The notes under the pieces: generated by a model
What the model was told of the DNA's origin: nothing
Seen by the model: only the letters and a program-made list of their open reading frames with translations
Databases searched by the model: none
Assembly: GCA_937902905.1 (NCBI GenBank)
Contig: CALELW010000063.1
Coordinates: 1 to 6,314 of the forward strand
Source of the DNA: an uncultured Clostridium sp.
Lineage (GTDB): Bacteria; Bacillota; Clostridia; Lachnospirales; Lachnospiraceae
Reading direction: 5' to 3'
Length of the DNA stretch: 6,314 nucleotides
Part shown: positions 1 through 4,875 of the stretch, one piece after another
Layout of the letters: every line of letters starts with the position of its first letter
How positions within the stretch are numbered: position 1 is the stretch's first letter
Program-made: the position numbers and the translations under genes

Positions 1-306
1 GATTTGGTGATTTCGCGTGCCGGCGCAAATGCAATTTGTGAATTGCTTGCCCTTCATAAACCGAACATTCTGATTCCGCTGTCGTTGGAAGCAAGCCGCG
101 GCGACCAGATTTTGAATGCCGCTTCTTTTGAAAAACAGGGCTTTAGCTATGTGATTAAAGAGGAAGAATTAACGAGCGAAAAATTGTTGGCAGCGATTAC
201 ATCGGTTGATGAAAATAAGGAAACTTATAAACAGGCAATGAGCCAAAGCAACCAGCAGGATGCCGTTGTGAAAGTTGCGGATATTATTGAAAAAGCTTGT
301 AAATAG
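1..306 (+). CDS. murG: MurG, C-terminal part (lipid II synthesis GlcNAc transferase), 5' truncated by window
   Basis: This is the last 101 residues of MurG, the membrane-associated enzyme that transfers GlcNAc from UDP-GlcNAc to undecaprenyl-pyrophosphoryl-MurNAc-pentapeptide (lipid I) to make lipid II. The reading frame is open from the first base, so the gene begins outside the window. The family normally has about 350-370 residues. Visible motifs are SRAGANAICELL at residues 5-16, the donor-nucleotide loop with its conserved glutamate (E14), and PLSLEASRGDQILNA at residues 26-40. The latter is the clostridial version of the sugar-binding loop, keeping Gln36 and the terminal Asn-Ala. The remainder is the C-terminal helical region, ending at TAG 304-306. 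A TTG at 4-6 could be mistaken for a start but lies inside the domain. Other dcw-type cell wall genes may lie upstream, which cannot be seen here. Confidence 0.93.
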   Translation, partial: DLVISRAGANAICELLALHKPNILIPLSLEASRGDQILNAASFEKQGFSYVIKEEELTSEKLLAAITSVDENKETYKQAMSQSNQQDAVVKVADIIEKACK

Positions 307-366
307 TTGGATGATGCCGAAAATTGGCAGATAATCCAAAATAATGTCATACGGTTTTTGAATTTG

Positions 367-400
367 ATGGGATATCCTTCTAGGCAGAAGAATATCCCAT
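367..400 (+). terminator. Terminator-like hairpin after murG
   Basis: ATGGGATAT (367-375) pairs with ATATCCCAT (392-400). After one C/A mismatch, CTTCT (377-381) pairs with AGAAG (386-390) around an AGGC loop. The stem is long and stable, but the following tract (TGTTATACTTGTCTT) is only moderately T-rich. It could be a weak terminator or an RNA processing or protection hairpin between murG and the next gene. No convincing promoter with both boxes was found between it and the gene at 434, although TATACT at 404-409 could act as a -10. Confidence 0.5.
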
Positions 401-433
401 TGTTATACTTGTCTTATCAAACAGGAAAGGAAG

Positions 434-1138
434 ATGAATATGACAGAGTGGATTCAAAAACAGTATGTTGTGGCAGGAATTGCCGCGGTCTGTCTTGTAT
501 CAATGTTAGTAAAGTGCCTCATTCGCCACAAATACCGGGCGATGCTTAGGGAGGTGCAGGATATGGGACATTCCAAACACAAACTTGTGAAATCAATGGT
601 GATGAAATTCGATGCCTGCTATAAGTTAAAAATGGGAGTTCCTAATGTTTCTCTTTTTGTAAAGAAATATTTGTGGCATTACCGCATGATGGGGCTTTAT
701 ATGAAAACATGGGAAAACATCAATGGTTTCTGCCTTGTAATTGTAATGGCAGGAAGTATGGCAGGCGGTATTTATGCCATGATGCAGGGGATGTCTGCCA
801 CAATTGTTTTTTCGCAGCTGTTAGCCGGTGTTTTTGCAACCGGAGTTTTATTACTTACCGAATACATAGCAAATACATCGAATCTTTTTGACATGCTGCA
901 GGTTGATATTACGGATTATCTAGAAAATATCTGCAAACCACGCCTTGAAAATGAACTGTTTCATGCAGAGCATTTAAGTGAATATCAACGAGAATATTTT
1001 GATGAGACACCGGAGCAGAAAGTTGTGGATTTTTCAAGAAAAAAAATGGAACCGGCAGAATTAACAGCAGATGACCTTACGTTTACGAAGGAGGAAGAGA
1101 GTGTGATACGCGAAGTCATTCAAGAATATCTCGGTTAG
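434..1138 (+). CDS. Conserved-looking three-helix membrane protein of unknown function
   Basis: I do not recognise a characterised family for this 234-residue protein. It has three hydrophobic segments, at about residues 11-30, 99-118 and 123-145. A basic amphipathic stretch at 31-92 contains HSKHKLVKSMVMKF and a Cys-Tyr-Lys-Leu-Lys motif near 62-66. A C-terminal soluble region at about 150-234 becomes strongly acidic from residue 176 on. The first segment is followed by positive charge (RHKYR), which suggests the 31-98 region is cytoplasmic. The layout (one N-terminal helix, a long basic loop, a helical hairpin, an acidic tail) would suit a scaffold or regulatory membrane protein, but that is inference. 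The start is ATG 434; ATG 440 is two codons later, and both share the purine-rich AGGAAAGGAAG at 423-433. It lies between murG and pgi in the same direction. It has no clear promoter of its own and no terminator before the pgi promoter, so readthrough from murG and into pgi is possible. Confidence 0.85.
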   Translation: MNMTEWIQKQYVVAGIAAVCLVSMLVKCLIRHKYRAMLREVQDMGHSKHKLVKSMVMKFDACYKLKMGVPNVSLFVKKYLWHYRMMGLYMKTWENINGFCLVIVMAGSMAGGIYAMMQGMSATIVFSQLLAGVFATGVLLLTEYIANTSNLFDMLQVDITDYLENICKPRLENELFHAEHLSEYQREYFDETPEQKVVDFSRKKMEPAELTADDLTFTKEEESVIREVIQEYLG

Positions 1139-1141
1139 TAG

Positions 1142-1171
1142 TTGACAGAGAGAAAATGGAAAGAGTATAAT
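1142..1171 (+). promoter_or_regulatory. Sigma-A-type promoter of pgi
   Basis: TTGACA (1142-1147) and TATAAT (1166-1171) are both perfect consensus boxes, separated by 18 bases. The -35 box starts three bases after the stop codon of the upstream gene. Transcription should start near 1178, giving a leader of about 44 bases before the pgi ATG. This implies that pgi is expressed on its own, in addition to any readthrough. Confidence 0.82.
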
Positions 1172-1221
1172 TTATGATAAGTGGATTAATAGACTAATAA
1201 CACAACAGGAGGAACAATTTG

Positions 1222-2574
1222 ATGGGAAAACATGTTACGTTTGATTATTCGTTAGCGGATAAATTTATCCGTGAGGATGAAGTGGAATTGATGATGGCTT
1301 CGATTCGTGCAGCAAGAGAGACTTTGGAGTCAAAAAGCGGGGCAGGAAATGATTTCCTTGGCTGGATTGATTTGCCGGAAGATTATGACAAGGCTGAGTT
1401 TGAACGGATTCAGGCAGCAGCGAAAAAGATTCAGTCAGATTCGGATGTATTAGTCGTAATTGGTATTGGTGGTTCTTATCTCGGTGCCCGTGCAGCAATC
1501 GAATTTTTGAGACACTGCTTCTACAACAGTGTGGACAAGTCTGTGCGCAAGACACCGGAAATTTATTATGCCGGCAATAATATCAGCGGTACCTATCTGG
1601 CACAGTTGATTGAGACAATCGGTGACCGTGATTTCTCGGTAAATGTCATTAGTAAATCGGGAACTACAACAGAGCCTGCGATTGCTTTCCGCGTGATGAA
1701 AGAGATTCTTGAGAATAAATATGGAAAAGAAGAGGCTGCAAAACGAATTTATGCAACGACGGATAAAGCAAAAGGTGCGTTGAAGAGTCTTGCAACCGAA
1801 GAAGGATATGAAACATTTGTAGTACCGGATGATGTAGGCGGAAGATTTTCTGTATTAACAGCCGTTGGTCTTCTCCCAATTGCAGCAAGCGGTGCTGATA
1901 TCACAAAACTTATGGAAGGTGCACAGAGCATGCGTAAGCTTTGCTTAGAGACACCAATTGAGAAAAATGATGCCATTTTATATGCAGCAGTTCGTAATCT
2001 TTTGTACCGCAAAGGCAAATCCGTTGAGGTGCTCGCAAACTATGAACCGATTTTCCATTATGTAGGTGAATGGTGGAAACAGCTTTATGGCGAGAGCGAA
2101 GGAAAAGACCAGAAAGGTATCTTCCCGGCTTCCGTTGATTTGACAACCGATCTTCACTCAATGGGTCAGTTTATTCAGGACGGTTCCCGTATTATGTATG
2201 AGACCGTAATGGAACTGGAGAAACCGGCACTTGACCTTACCGTAAAAAAAGAAGAAAATGATTTGGATGGCTTGAATTATCTGGCCGGAAAAACATTGGA
2301 TTTTGTAAATAAGAGTGCAATGAAAGGAACACAGCTTGCTCATACGGATGGTAATGTTCCAAATCTTCAGATTCGTATTCCGGAGCAGAACGAGTTCTAT
2401 CTTGGTGAGTTGTTCTACTTCTTTGAATATGCCTGCGGTATCAGTGGATATCTGCTTGGCGTGAATCCATTTAACCAACCGGGCGTTGAGAGCTACAAGA
2501 AAAACATGTTTGCTCTGCTTGGTAAACCGGGTTATGAGGAATTAAGCAAAGAATTGCTCGCAAGATTATCGTAA
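1222..2574 (+). CDS. pgi: Glucose-6-phosphate isomerase, complete
   Basis: This 450-residue cytoplasmic enzyme interconverts glucose 6-phosphate and fructose 6-phosphate, the second step of glycolysis, reversible in gluconeogenesis. It has the short bacterial-type length seen in Bacillus. The first SIS subdomain holds GIGGSYLGARAA (81-92) and the phosphate-binding ISKSGTTTEPA (143-153). The family signatures are DDVGGRFSVLTAVGLLP (203-219) and LLGVNPFNQPGVESYKK (411-427). Expected catalytic residues are all present: Glu291 in GESEG, His312 in DLHSMGQ and Lys426 in GVESYKK. By alignment memory these sit at +1 relative to the Bacillus enzyme numbering. The start is ATG 1222 rather than the TTG directly before it, because AGGAGG at 1207-1212 is nine bases upstream of the ATG. 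A consensus promoter precedes it and a strong terminator follows 14 bases after the stop, so it is probably monocistronic. Confidence 0.97.
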   Translation: MGKHVTFDYSLADKFIREDEVELMMASIRAARETLESKSGAGNDFLGWIDLPEDYDKAEFERIQAAAKKIQSDSDVLVVIGIGGSYLGARAAIEFLRHCFYNSVDKSVRKTPEIYYAGNNISGTYLAQLIETIGDRDFSVNVISKSGTTTEPAIAFRVMKEILENKYGKEEAAKRIYATTDKAKGALKSLATEEGYETFVVPDDVGGRFSVLTAVGLLPIAASGADITKLMEGAQSMRKLCLETPIEKNDAILYAAVRNLLYRKGKSVEVLANYEPIFHYVGEWWKQLYGESEGKDQKGIFPASVDLTTDLHSMGQFIQDGSRIMYETVMELEKPALDLTVKKEENDLDGLNYLAGKTLDFVNKSAMKGTQLAHTDGNVPNLQIRIPEQNEFYLGELFYFFEYACGISGYLLGVNPFNQPGVESYKKNMFALLGKPGYEELSKELLARLS

Positions 2575-2588
2575 GAAAAAGAAAAAAC

Positions 2589-2619
2589 AAAAGGGACCGT
2601 CAAATGACAGTCCCTTTTT
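2589..2619. terminator. Bidirectional terminator between convergent pgi and ferredoxin genes
   Basis: AAAAGGGAC (2589-2597) pairs with GTCCCTTTT (2610-2618). Inside, GTCA (2599-2602) pairs with TGAC (2605-2608) around an AA loop, with a single C/A mismatch between the two stems. On the + strand the stem ends in a run of five T. On the - strand the A run upstream (TTTTGTTTTTTC when read in that direction) supplies the U tract. It therefore serves pgi (+) and the ferredoxin gene (-), which end only 59 bases apart. Confidence 0.88.
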
Positions 2620-2633
2620 AATTTCAATAAAGA

Positions 2634-2804
2634 TTATTCAGCTTCAATCGCACCGGTAGGACAAGCTGCTGCGCAAGAACCGCAATCCAAGCAAGCTCCG
2701 CCGTCGATTTCGTAATGTGCATCGCCTTCAGAAATAGCGCCTACTGGACACTCAGATGCACATGAACCACAACTGATGCAAGAATCAGAAATTTTATAAG
2801 CCAT
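2634..2804 (-). CDS. 2[4Fe-4S] clostridial-type ferredoxin (56 aa)
   Basis: This small, acidic, cytoplasmic electron carrier has two CxxCxxCxxxCP motifs. The cysteines are C9, C12, C15, C19 and C38, C41, C44, C48, with prolines directly after C19 and C48. The length (56) and the internal pseudo-twofold symmetry are exactly those of the classic Clostridium ferredoxins. These serve pyruvate:ferredoxin oxidoreductase, hydrogenase and Rnf-type complexes at low potential. The protein begins MAYKISDSCI. The start ATG (2804-2802) follows AGGAGG (2818-2813 on the - strand) by eight bases. It lies 146 bases downstream of the flavodoxin gene on the same strand. It has its own promoter candidate, but no convincing terminator separates the two, so partial cotranscription is possible. 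Ferredoxin and flavodoxin are functional substitutes, and their adjacency supports a shared redox role. Confidence 0.96.
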   Translation of the reverse strand: MAYKISDSCISCGSCASECPVGAISEGDAHYEIDGGACLDCGSCAAACPTGAIEAE

Positions 2805-2847
2805 TTTTAAATCCTCCTTTTCTCAAAAATATTTTGAACATACTCAC

Positions 2848-2876
2848 ATAATAATACAATTTGCTCAAAAATACAA
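2848..2876 (-). promoter_or_regulatory. Candidate promoter of the ferredoxin gene
   Basis: Reading the - strand, TTGTAT (2876-2871) is followed after 17 bases by TATTAT (2853-2848). Both boxes are one or two bases off consensus, and the region is AT-rich, so chance matches are possible. The leader to the ATG would be about 38 bases. A perfect palindrome, TTATCGATAA (2885-2894), sits eight bases upstream of the -35 box. Confidence 0.45.
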
Positions 2877-2929
2877 GGGAAAATTTATCGATAAGCCCTT
2901 AGAAAAGAATGGAAAAGGGGCATGACTTA

Positions 2930-2957
2930 CATTACTGATAAAAAATATCATTACTGA
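2930..2957. repeat. Short direct repeat and AT hairpin at the flavodoxin stop codon
   Basis: CATTACTGA occurs at 2930-2938 and again at 2949-2957. The second copy spans the flavodoxin stop codon (TTA at 2951-2953 on this strand). Between and overlapping them, TGATA (2936-2940) and TATCA (2946-2950) form an inverted repeat around five A. It is probably a small local duplication; on its own the hairpin is too AT-rich to be a good terminator. Confidence 0.55.
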
Positions 2958-3376
2958 GCGGCAAGCTGCTTGCCAAGTGCCTTACATTCAGCAATAGCAT
3001 CGTCATTTGGGGCTTCCTGACAAATCAGACCCTCGCCGTTTAATACACGTGCGCCGGCTGCTTCCATACGCTCTACCCAGTCACGCATCCACTGACCGTC
3101 ACCCCAGCCATATGAGCCAAAGAGTGCAATTGTCTTTCCGCCAACGCTTCCTTCCAACTCAGATACGAAAGGTTCCATTTCGCTTTCTTCCAAAACCTCT
3201 GCGCCCATTGCCGGACATCCGAGTGCAAATACTTTTTCCGTTTTCAAGGCATCCAGAGAAGCGTCCGTAACATCAATAAGTTTAGCTTCTTTACCTGCTT
3301 CTGTTACGCCTTCGCTAATCGCTTCTGCCATAGCCTGCGTGTTTCCTGTCTGTGACCAATAAACAATCGATATCAT
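2951..3376 (-). CDS. Short-chain flavodoxin (FMN electron carrier)
   Basis: This 141-residue cytoplasmic FMN protein can replace ferredoxin as a low-potential one-electron carrier, typically when iron is scarce. The FMN phosphate loop is SQTGNT (8-13) after the first strand ISIVYW. The 50s loop is CPAMGAEVLEESE (54-66), and the 90s loop GSYGWGDGQWM (87-97) supplies the aromatic residue (W91) that stacks on the flavin. These loops closely resemble the Clostridium beijerinckii type (Met in the 50s loop, Trp in the 90s loop). The length is normal for the short-chain class, which lacks the extra loop of the long-chain flavodoxins. The start ATG (3376-3374) is preceded by AAGGAGG seven bases upstream. 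It is transcribed away from the DUF1858 gene and towards the ferredoxin gene. A consensus-like promoter with an inverted repeat at the start site suggests that expression is controlled. Confidence 0.95.
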   Translation of the reverse strand: MISIVYWSQTGNTQAMAEAISEGVTEAGKEAKLIDVTDASLDALKTEKVFALGCPAMGAEVLEESEMEPFVSELEGSVGGKTIALFGSYGWGDGQWMRDWVERMEAAGARVLNGEGLICQEAPNDDAIAECKALGKQLAAQ

Positions 3377-3395
3377 AGTTAAACCTCCTTTATGT

Positions 3396-3413
3396 AGTTA
3401 GTCTTATCTAACT
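3396..3413. promoter_or_regulatory. Inverted-repeat operator candidate at the flavodoxin transcription start
   Basis: AGTTAG (3396-3401) and CTAACT (3408-3413) are perfect inverted 6-mers around TCTTAT. The site begins about seven bases downstream of the flavodoxin -10 box, so it would cover positions about +1 to +18. Such a placement is typical for a repressor. The TTAG...CTAA ends loosely recall DtxR/MntR-family sites and the central TTATC recalls Fur half-sites, but neither match is good enough to name the regulator. It could also act as a short RNA stem at the 5' end of the transcript. Confidence 0.5.
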
Positions 3414-3420
3414 CACGCTT

Positions 3421-3449
3421 ATACTATTTTATTTTATGCAATCTGTCAA
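3421..3449 (-). promoter_or_regulatory. Sigma-A-type promoter of flavodoxin
   Basis: On the - strand, a perfect TTGACA (3449-3444) is followed after exactly 17 bases by TAGTAT (3426-3421, one mismatch to TATAAT). The predicted start is near 3414 and the leader is about 38 bases, including the AAGGAGG site. Confidence 0.8.
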
Positions 3450-3456
3450 CCGGATT

Positions 3457-3485
3457 ATTGATAGATTTAATCAGCATCTATTAAT
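3457..3485. repeat. Imperfect inverted repeat upstream of the flavodoxin promoter
   Basis: ATTGATAGAT (3457-3466) and ATCTATTAAT (3476-3485) are inverted copies with one mismatch in ten, separated by nine bases. The element lies just upstream of the flavodoxin -35 box, in the space between the two divergent promoters. That is a possible activator or second operator site. The low complexity of the sequence keeps confidence modest. Confidence 0.35.
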
Positions 3486-3544
3486 TGAGATTCTTTCTTA
3501 AAAAATGGAAAAACTTTACAGACTCAAAATGCGAATAACATTCC

Positions 3545-3573
3545 TTGACAAAGAATACACTTGTGACTATAAT
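3545..3573 (+). promoter_or_regulatory. Perfect-consensus promoter of the DUF1858 gene
   Basis: TTGACA (3545-3550), a 17-base spacer and TATAAT (3568-3573) match the sigma-A consensus at every position. The start should be near 3580, giving a leader of about 50 bases. A GATA/TATC inverted repeat (3590-3599) lies in the early leader. The gene is predicted to be strongly transcribed unless repressed. Confidence 0.87.
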
Positions 3574-3630
3574 CGAAATTGCATGATATGATAGTTATCG
3601 ATGACGAAAGCCAAAAGGAGGATATATACT

Positions 3631-3843
3631 ATGTTGAAAGAAGTAACAAAGGATATGCTGATTGGAGAAATTTTGCAGGCAGACGCAACGGTTGCACCGA
3701 TTCTTATGGCGTCCGGTATGCACTGCATTGGCTGCCCGGCTTCTCAGGGAGAAAGCTTAGAGGAAGCAGCAATGGTTCACGGCATTGACAGTGATGAACT
3801 GGTTGTGAAAATTAATGAGTATCTGTCAACAAAGAATGCATAA
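3631..3843 (+). CDS. DUF1858 protein (hybrid-cluster-protein-associated redox disulfide type), 70 aa
   Basis: The protein has the pattern of the DUF1858 domain: an N-terminal stretch KEVTKDMLIGEILQADATVAPILMASGMHCIGCPAS (residues 3-38, written in parts here as KEVTKDMLIGEIL, then ADATVAPIL, then GMHCIGCPAS) with a CxxC pair at C32 and C35, then the helix ESLEEAAMVHG and the end DELVVKINEYL. The same fold occurs as the N-terminal part of ScdA/YtfE-like iron-sulfur repair proteins and as stand-alone proteins near hybrid cluster protein genes. Its exact reaction is not established; a thiol redox or metal-handling role is inferred from the CxxC. The start is ATG 3631, with AAGGAGG at 3615-3621 nine bases ahead. 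The upstream in-frame ATG at 3601 has no such site. It is divergent from flavodoxin, sharing a 254-base intergenic region, and a terminator follows closely. Confidence 0.88.
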   Translation: MLKEVTKDMLIGEILQADATVAPILMASGMHCIGCPASQGESLEEAAMVHGIDSDELVVKINEYLSTKNA

Positions 3844-3853
3844 GATTGTATCA

Positions 3854-3881
3854 AAAAAGGACCGCTTTCGTGGTCCTTTTT
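3854..3881. terminator. Bidirectional terminator between convergent DUF1858 gene and mecA
   Basis: AAAAAGGACC (3854-3863) pairs with GGTCCTTTTT (3872-3881). A G-T and a C-G pair extend the stem inward to a four-base TTTC loop. The T run on the + strand and the A run on the other side make it work in both directions. It begins 11 bases after the DUF1858 stop and lies 24 bases past the mecA stop. Confidence 0.88.
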
Positions 3882-3904
3882 CATGTTCTTAATTCATTGT
3901 ATCC

Positions 3905-4705
3905 TTAAATATCAGCGAGCTTAGTTAATGCGTTGTCTTTCAAAATCAGACGAAAATGCTCGTTATAATATGCCTGTGTGGCATAAGTAACATTTTCCTC
4001 TTTTGCGTATTCAGCCAAAGCAGAACACATCAGGCGGAAAGCATTTTTTCCTTTGCCGCGGTGGAGTAACAAGAAATACCGCTTAGAAGCAGGATCTTTC
4101 CACAAACTGTTTTTGCCACGGTAATCGCAGTCAATCTGGCTGGTAAGTGCTATCAGCGTATTCAGGGAATCAAAGGAGAATACCTTGATTCGGTCAGCAA
4201 GTGGTTCTGCCTCTTTTTTCTTAGCTTTACGTCTGTTTCCCTGCAGAGCCTCTTTTAACGGCACAAACTCGCCAGATGATTCGGAAGAATCTTTTGTTTC
4301 ATTATCCTCGGCTTCTTCCAATAATTCATGGAGCTGCTCGAAGCAGTTTATGAAATCCTCGGAATTCTCCGGTGCATCTTCTTCTAACAAATCATTGTCA
4401 TCAGAATCGGCATCATCCGATGGGCCAAACATGGAAAAACGCTCATCCAATTCATCCGGATTATCAACTTTATTAATAAGCAGAATGATGGAATCCCGTG
4501 AAGTCGGGATTGCCTCAATCATAAGTGGAATATCATCCGCATCAAAACCTAAGTCTATATTCGCTTGCTCCATTATATCACGAAAAAGTTCTTTAGCTTT
4601 ATCGGAGCCGTAAGCCAATTCACTGATTTTGAGCTGACGTTCCATCAAATCATGTTTGTTTAAGGTACAACGGATTTGATTTTCACTCGTTCGTTCAATC
4701 TTCAC
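3905..4705 (-). CDS. mecA: MecA-type adaptor protein for ClpC (not the PBP2a mecA)
   Basis: This 266-residue cytoplasmic protein fits the MecA/YpbH family, adaptors that deliver substrates to the ClpC-ClpP protease and promote ClpC assembly. The N-terminal substrate-binding domain (about 1-90) begins KIERTSENQIRCTL and contains YGSDKAKELFRDIMEQA (32-48) and PLMIEAIP (60-67), both characteristic. A very acidic linker (about 97-135) and a short basic patch, GNRRKAKKK (156-164), lead to the C-terminal ClpC-binding domain (about 170-266). That domain contains IKVFSFDSL, YFLLLHRG and the family-typical EYAKEENVTYATQAYYNEH. I chose GTG 4705 as the start. The family begins with M-(R/K)-I-E-R, AAAGGA lies nine bases upstream (4720-4715), and the in-frame ATG at 4723 has no ribosome site and would sit only about 11 bases from the predicted transcription start. 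Its own substrates cannot be told from sequence; in Bacillus MecA targets ComK. Confidence 0.9.
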   Translation of the reverse strand: MKIERTSENQIRCTLNKHDLMERQLKISELAYGSDKAKELFRDIMEQANIDLGFDADDIPLMIEAIPTSRDSIILLINKVDNPDELDERFSMFGPSDDADSDDNDLLEEDAPENSEDFINCFEQLHELLEEAEDNETKDSSESSGEFVPLKEALQGNRRKAKKKEAEPLADRIKVFSFDSLNTLIALTSQIDCDYRGKNSLWKDPASKRYFLLLHRGKGKNAFRLMCSALAEYAKEENVTYATQAYYNEHFRLILKDNALTKLADI

Positions 4706-4740
4706 AAGCACACATCCTTTCATATTTTCTATTGTAGAAA

Positions 4741-4769
4741 AGTATAAGTTATCTTATCTATAAAGTCAA
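4741..4769 (-). promoter_or_regulatory. Sigma-A-type promoter of mecA with repeated TTATC in the spacer
   Basis: On the - strand TTGACT (4769-4764), a 17-base spacer and TATACT (4746-4741) are each one base from consensus. The expected start is near 4734. The spacer contains a tandem GATAAGATAA (TTATCTTATC on the + strand, 4749-4758), which could be an operator between the two boxes. Confidence 0.75.
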
Positions 4770-4782
4770 CACCAAGTGAAAA

Positions 4783-4846
4783 AAAACAAGGGGAAAGCCG
4801 TTTAGTCGTTTGAGATGCGCTGAAACGGATAGACGACACTTGTTTT
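4783..4846. repeat. Interrupted inverted repeat overlapping the -35 region of the 4997 gene
   Basis: AAAACAAG (4783-4790) is the exact inverse of CTTGTTTT (4839-4846). Inside it, CCGTTT (4798-4803) is the inverse of AAACGG (4823-4828). A competing pair, GTCGT (4805-4809) with ACGAC (4833-4837), is also possible. The outer right arm contains the likely -35 box of the rightward promoter. Because it lies upstream of the expected start, it would act as DNA, for example as an operator, rather than as part of that transcript. It also lies outside the mecA transcript. Confidence 0.5.
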
Positions 4847-4869
4847 GGCAAAATCACCTCTTATATAAT
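4840..4869 (+). promoter_or_regulatory. Candidate promoter of the 97-residue protein gene
   Basis: TTGTTT (4840-4845) is followed after 18 bases by a perfect TATAAT (4864-4869). The -10 box is strong and the -35 box weak, which is consistent with regulated use. The predicted start near 4876 falls at the base of a leader stem. Confidence 0.6.
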
Positions 4870-4875
4870 AGAAGC

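Noticed and set aside
307..549. An 80-codon frame starting with TTG directly after murG
   Set aside because: It has no ribosome site, overlaps the hairpin and the well-supported gene at 434, and its protein has no recognisable features.
1265..2478. Several open frames of 70-110 codons on the - strand inside pgi
   Set aside because: They are antisense shadows of a complete, motif-supported pgi and have no ribosome sites.
2895..2921. GCCCTT/AAGGGGC inverted repeat as a flavodoxin terminator
   Set aside because: The stem needs a bulge, the loop is about 14 bases, and no T run follows on the - strand.
4185..4613. A 142-codon + strand frame opposite mecA, rich in serine
   Set aside because: The serine richness mirrors the acidic Asp/Glu codons of the mecA linker on the other strand, so it is a shadow.
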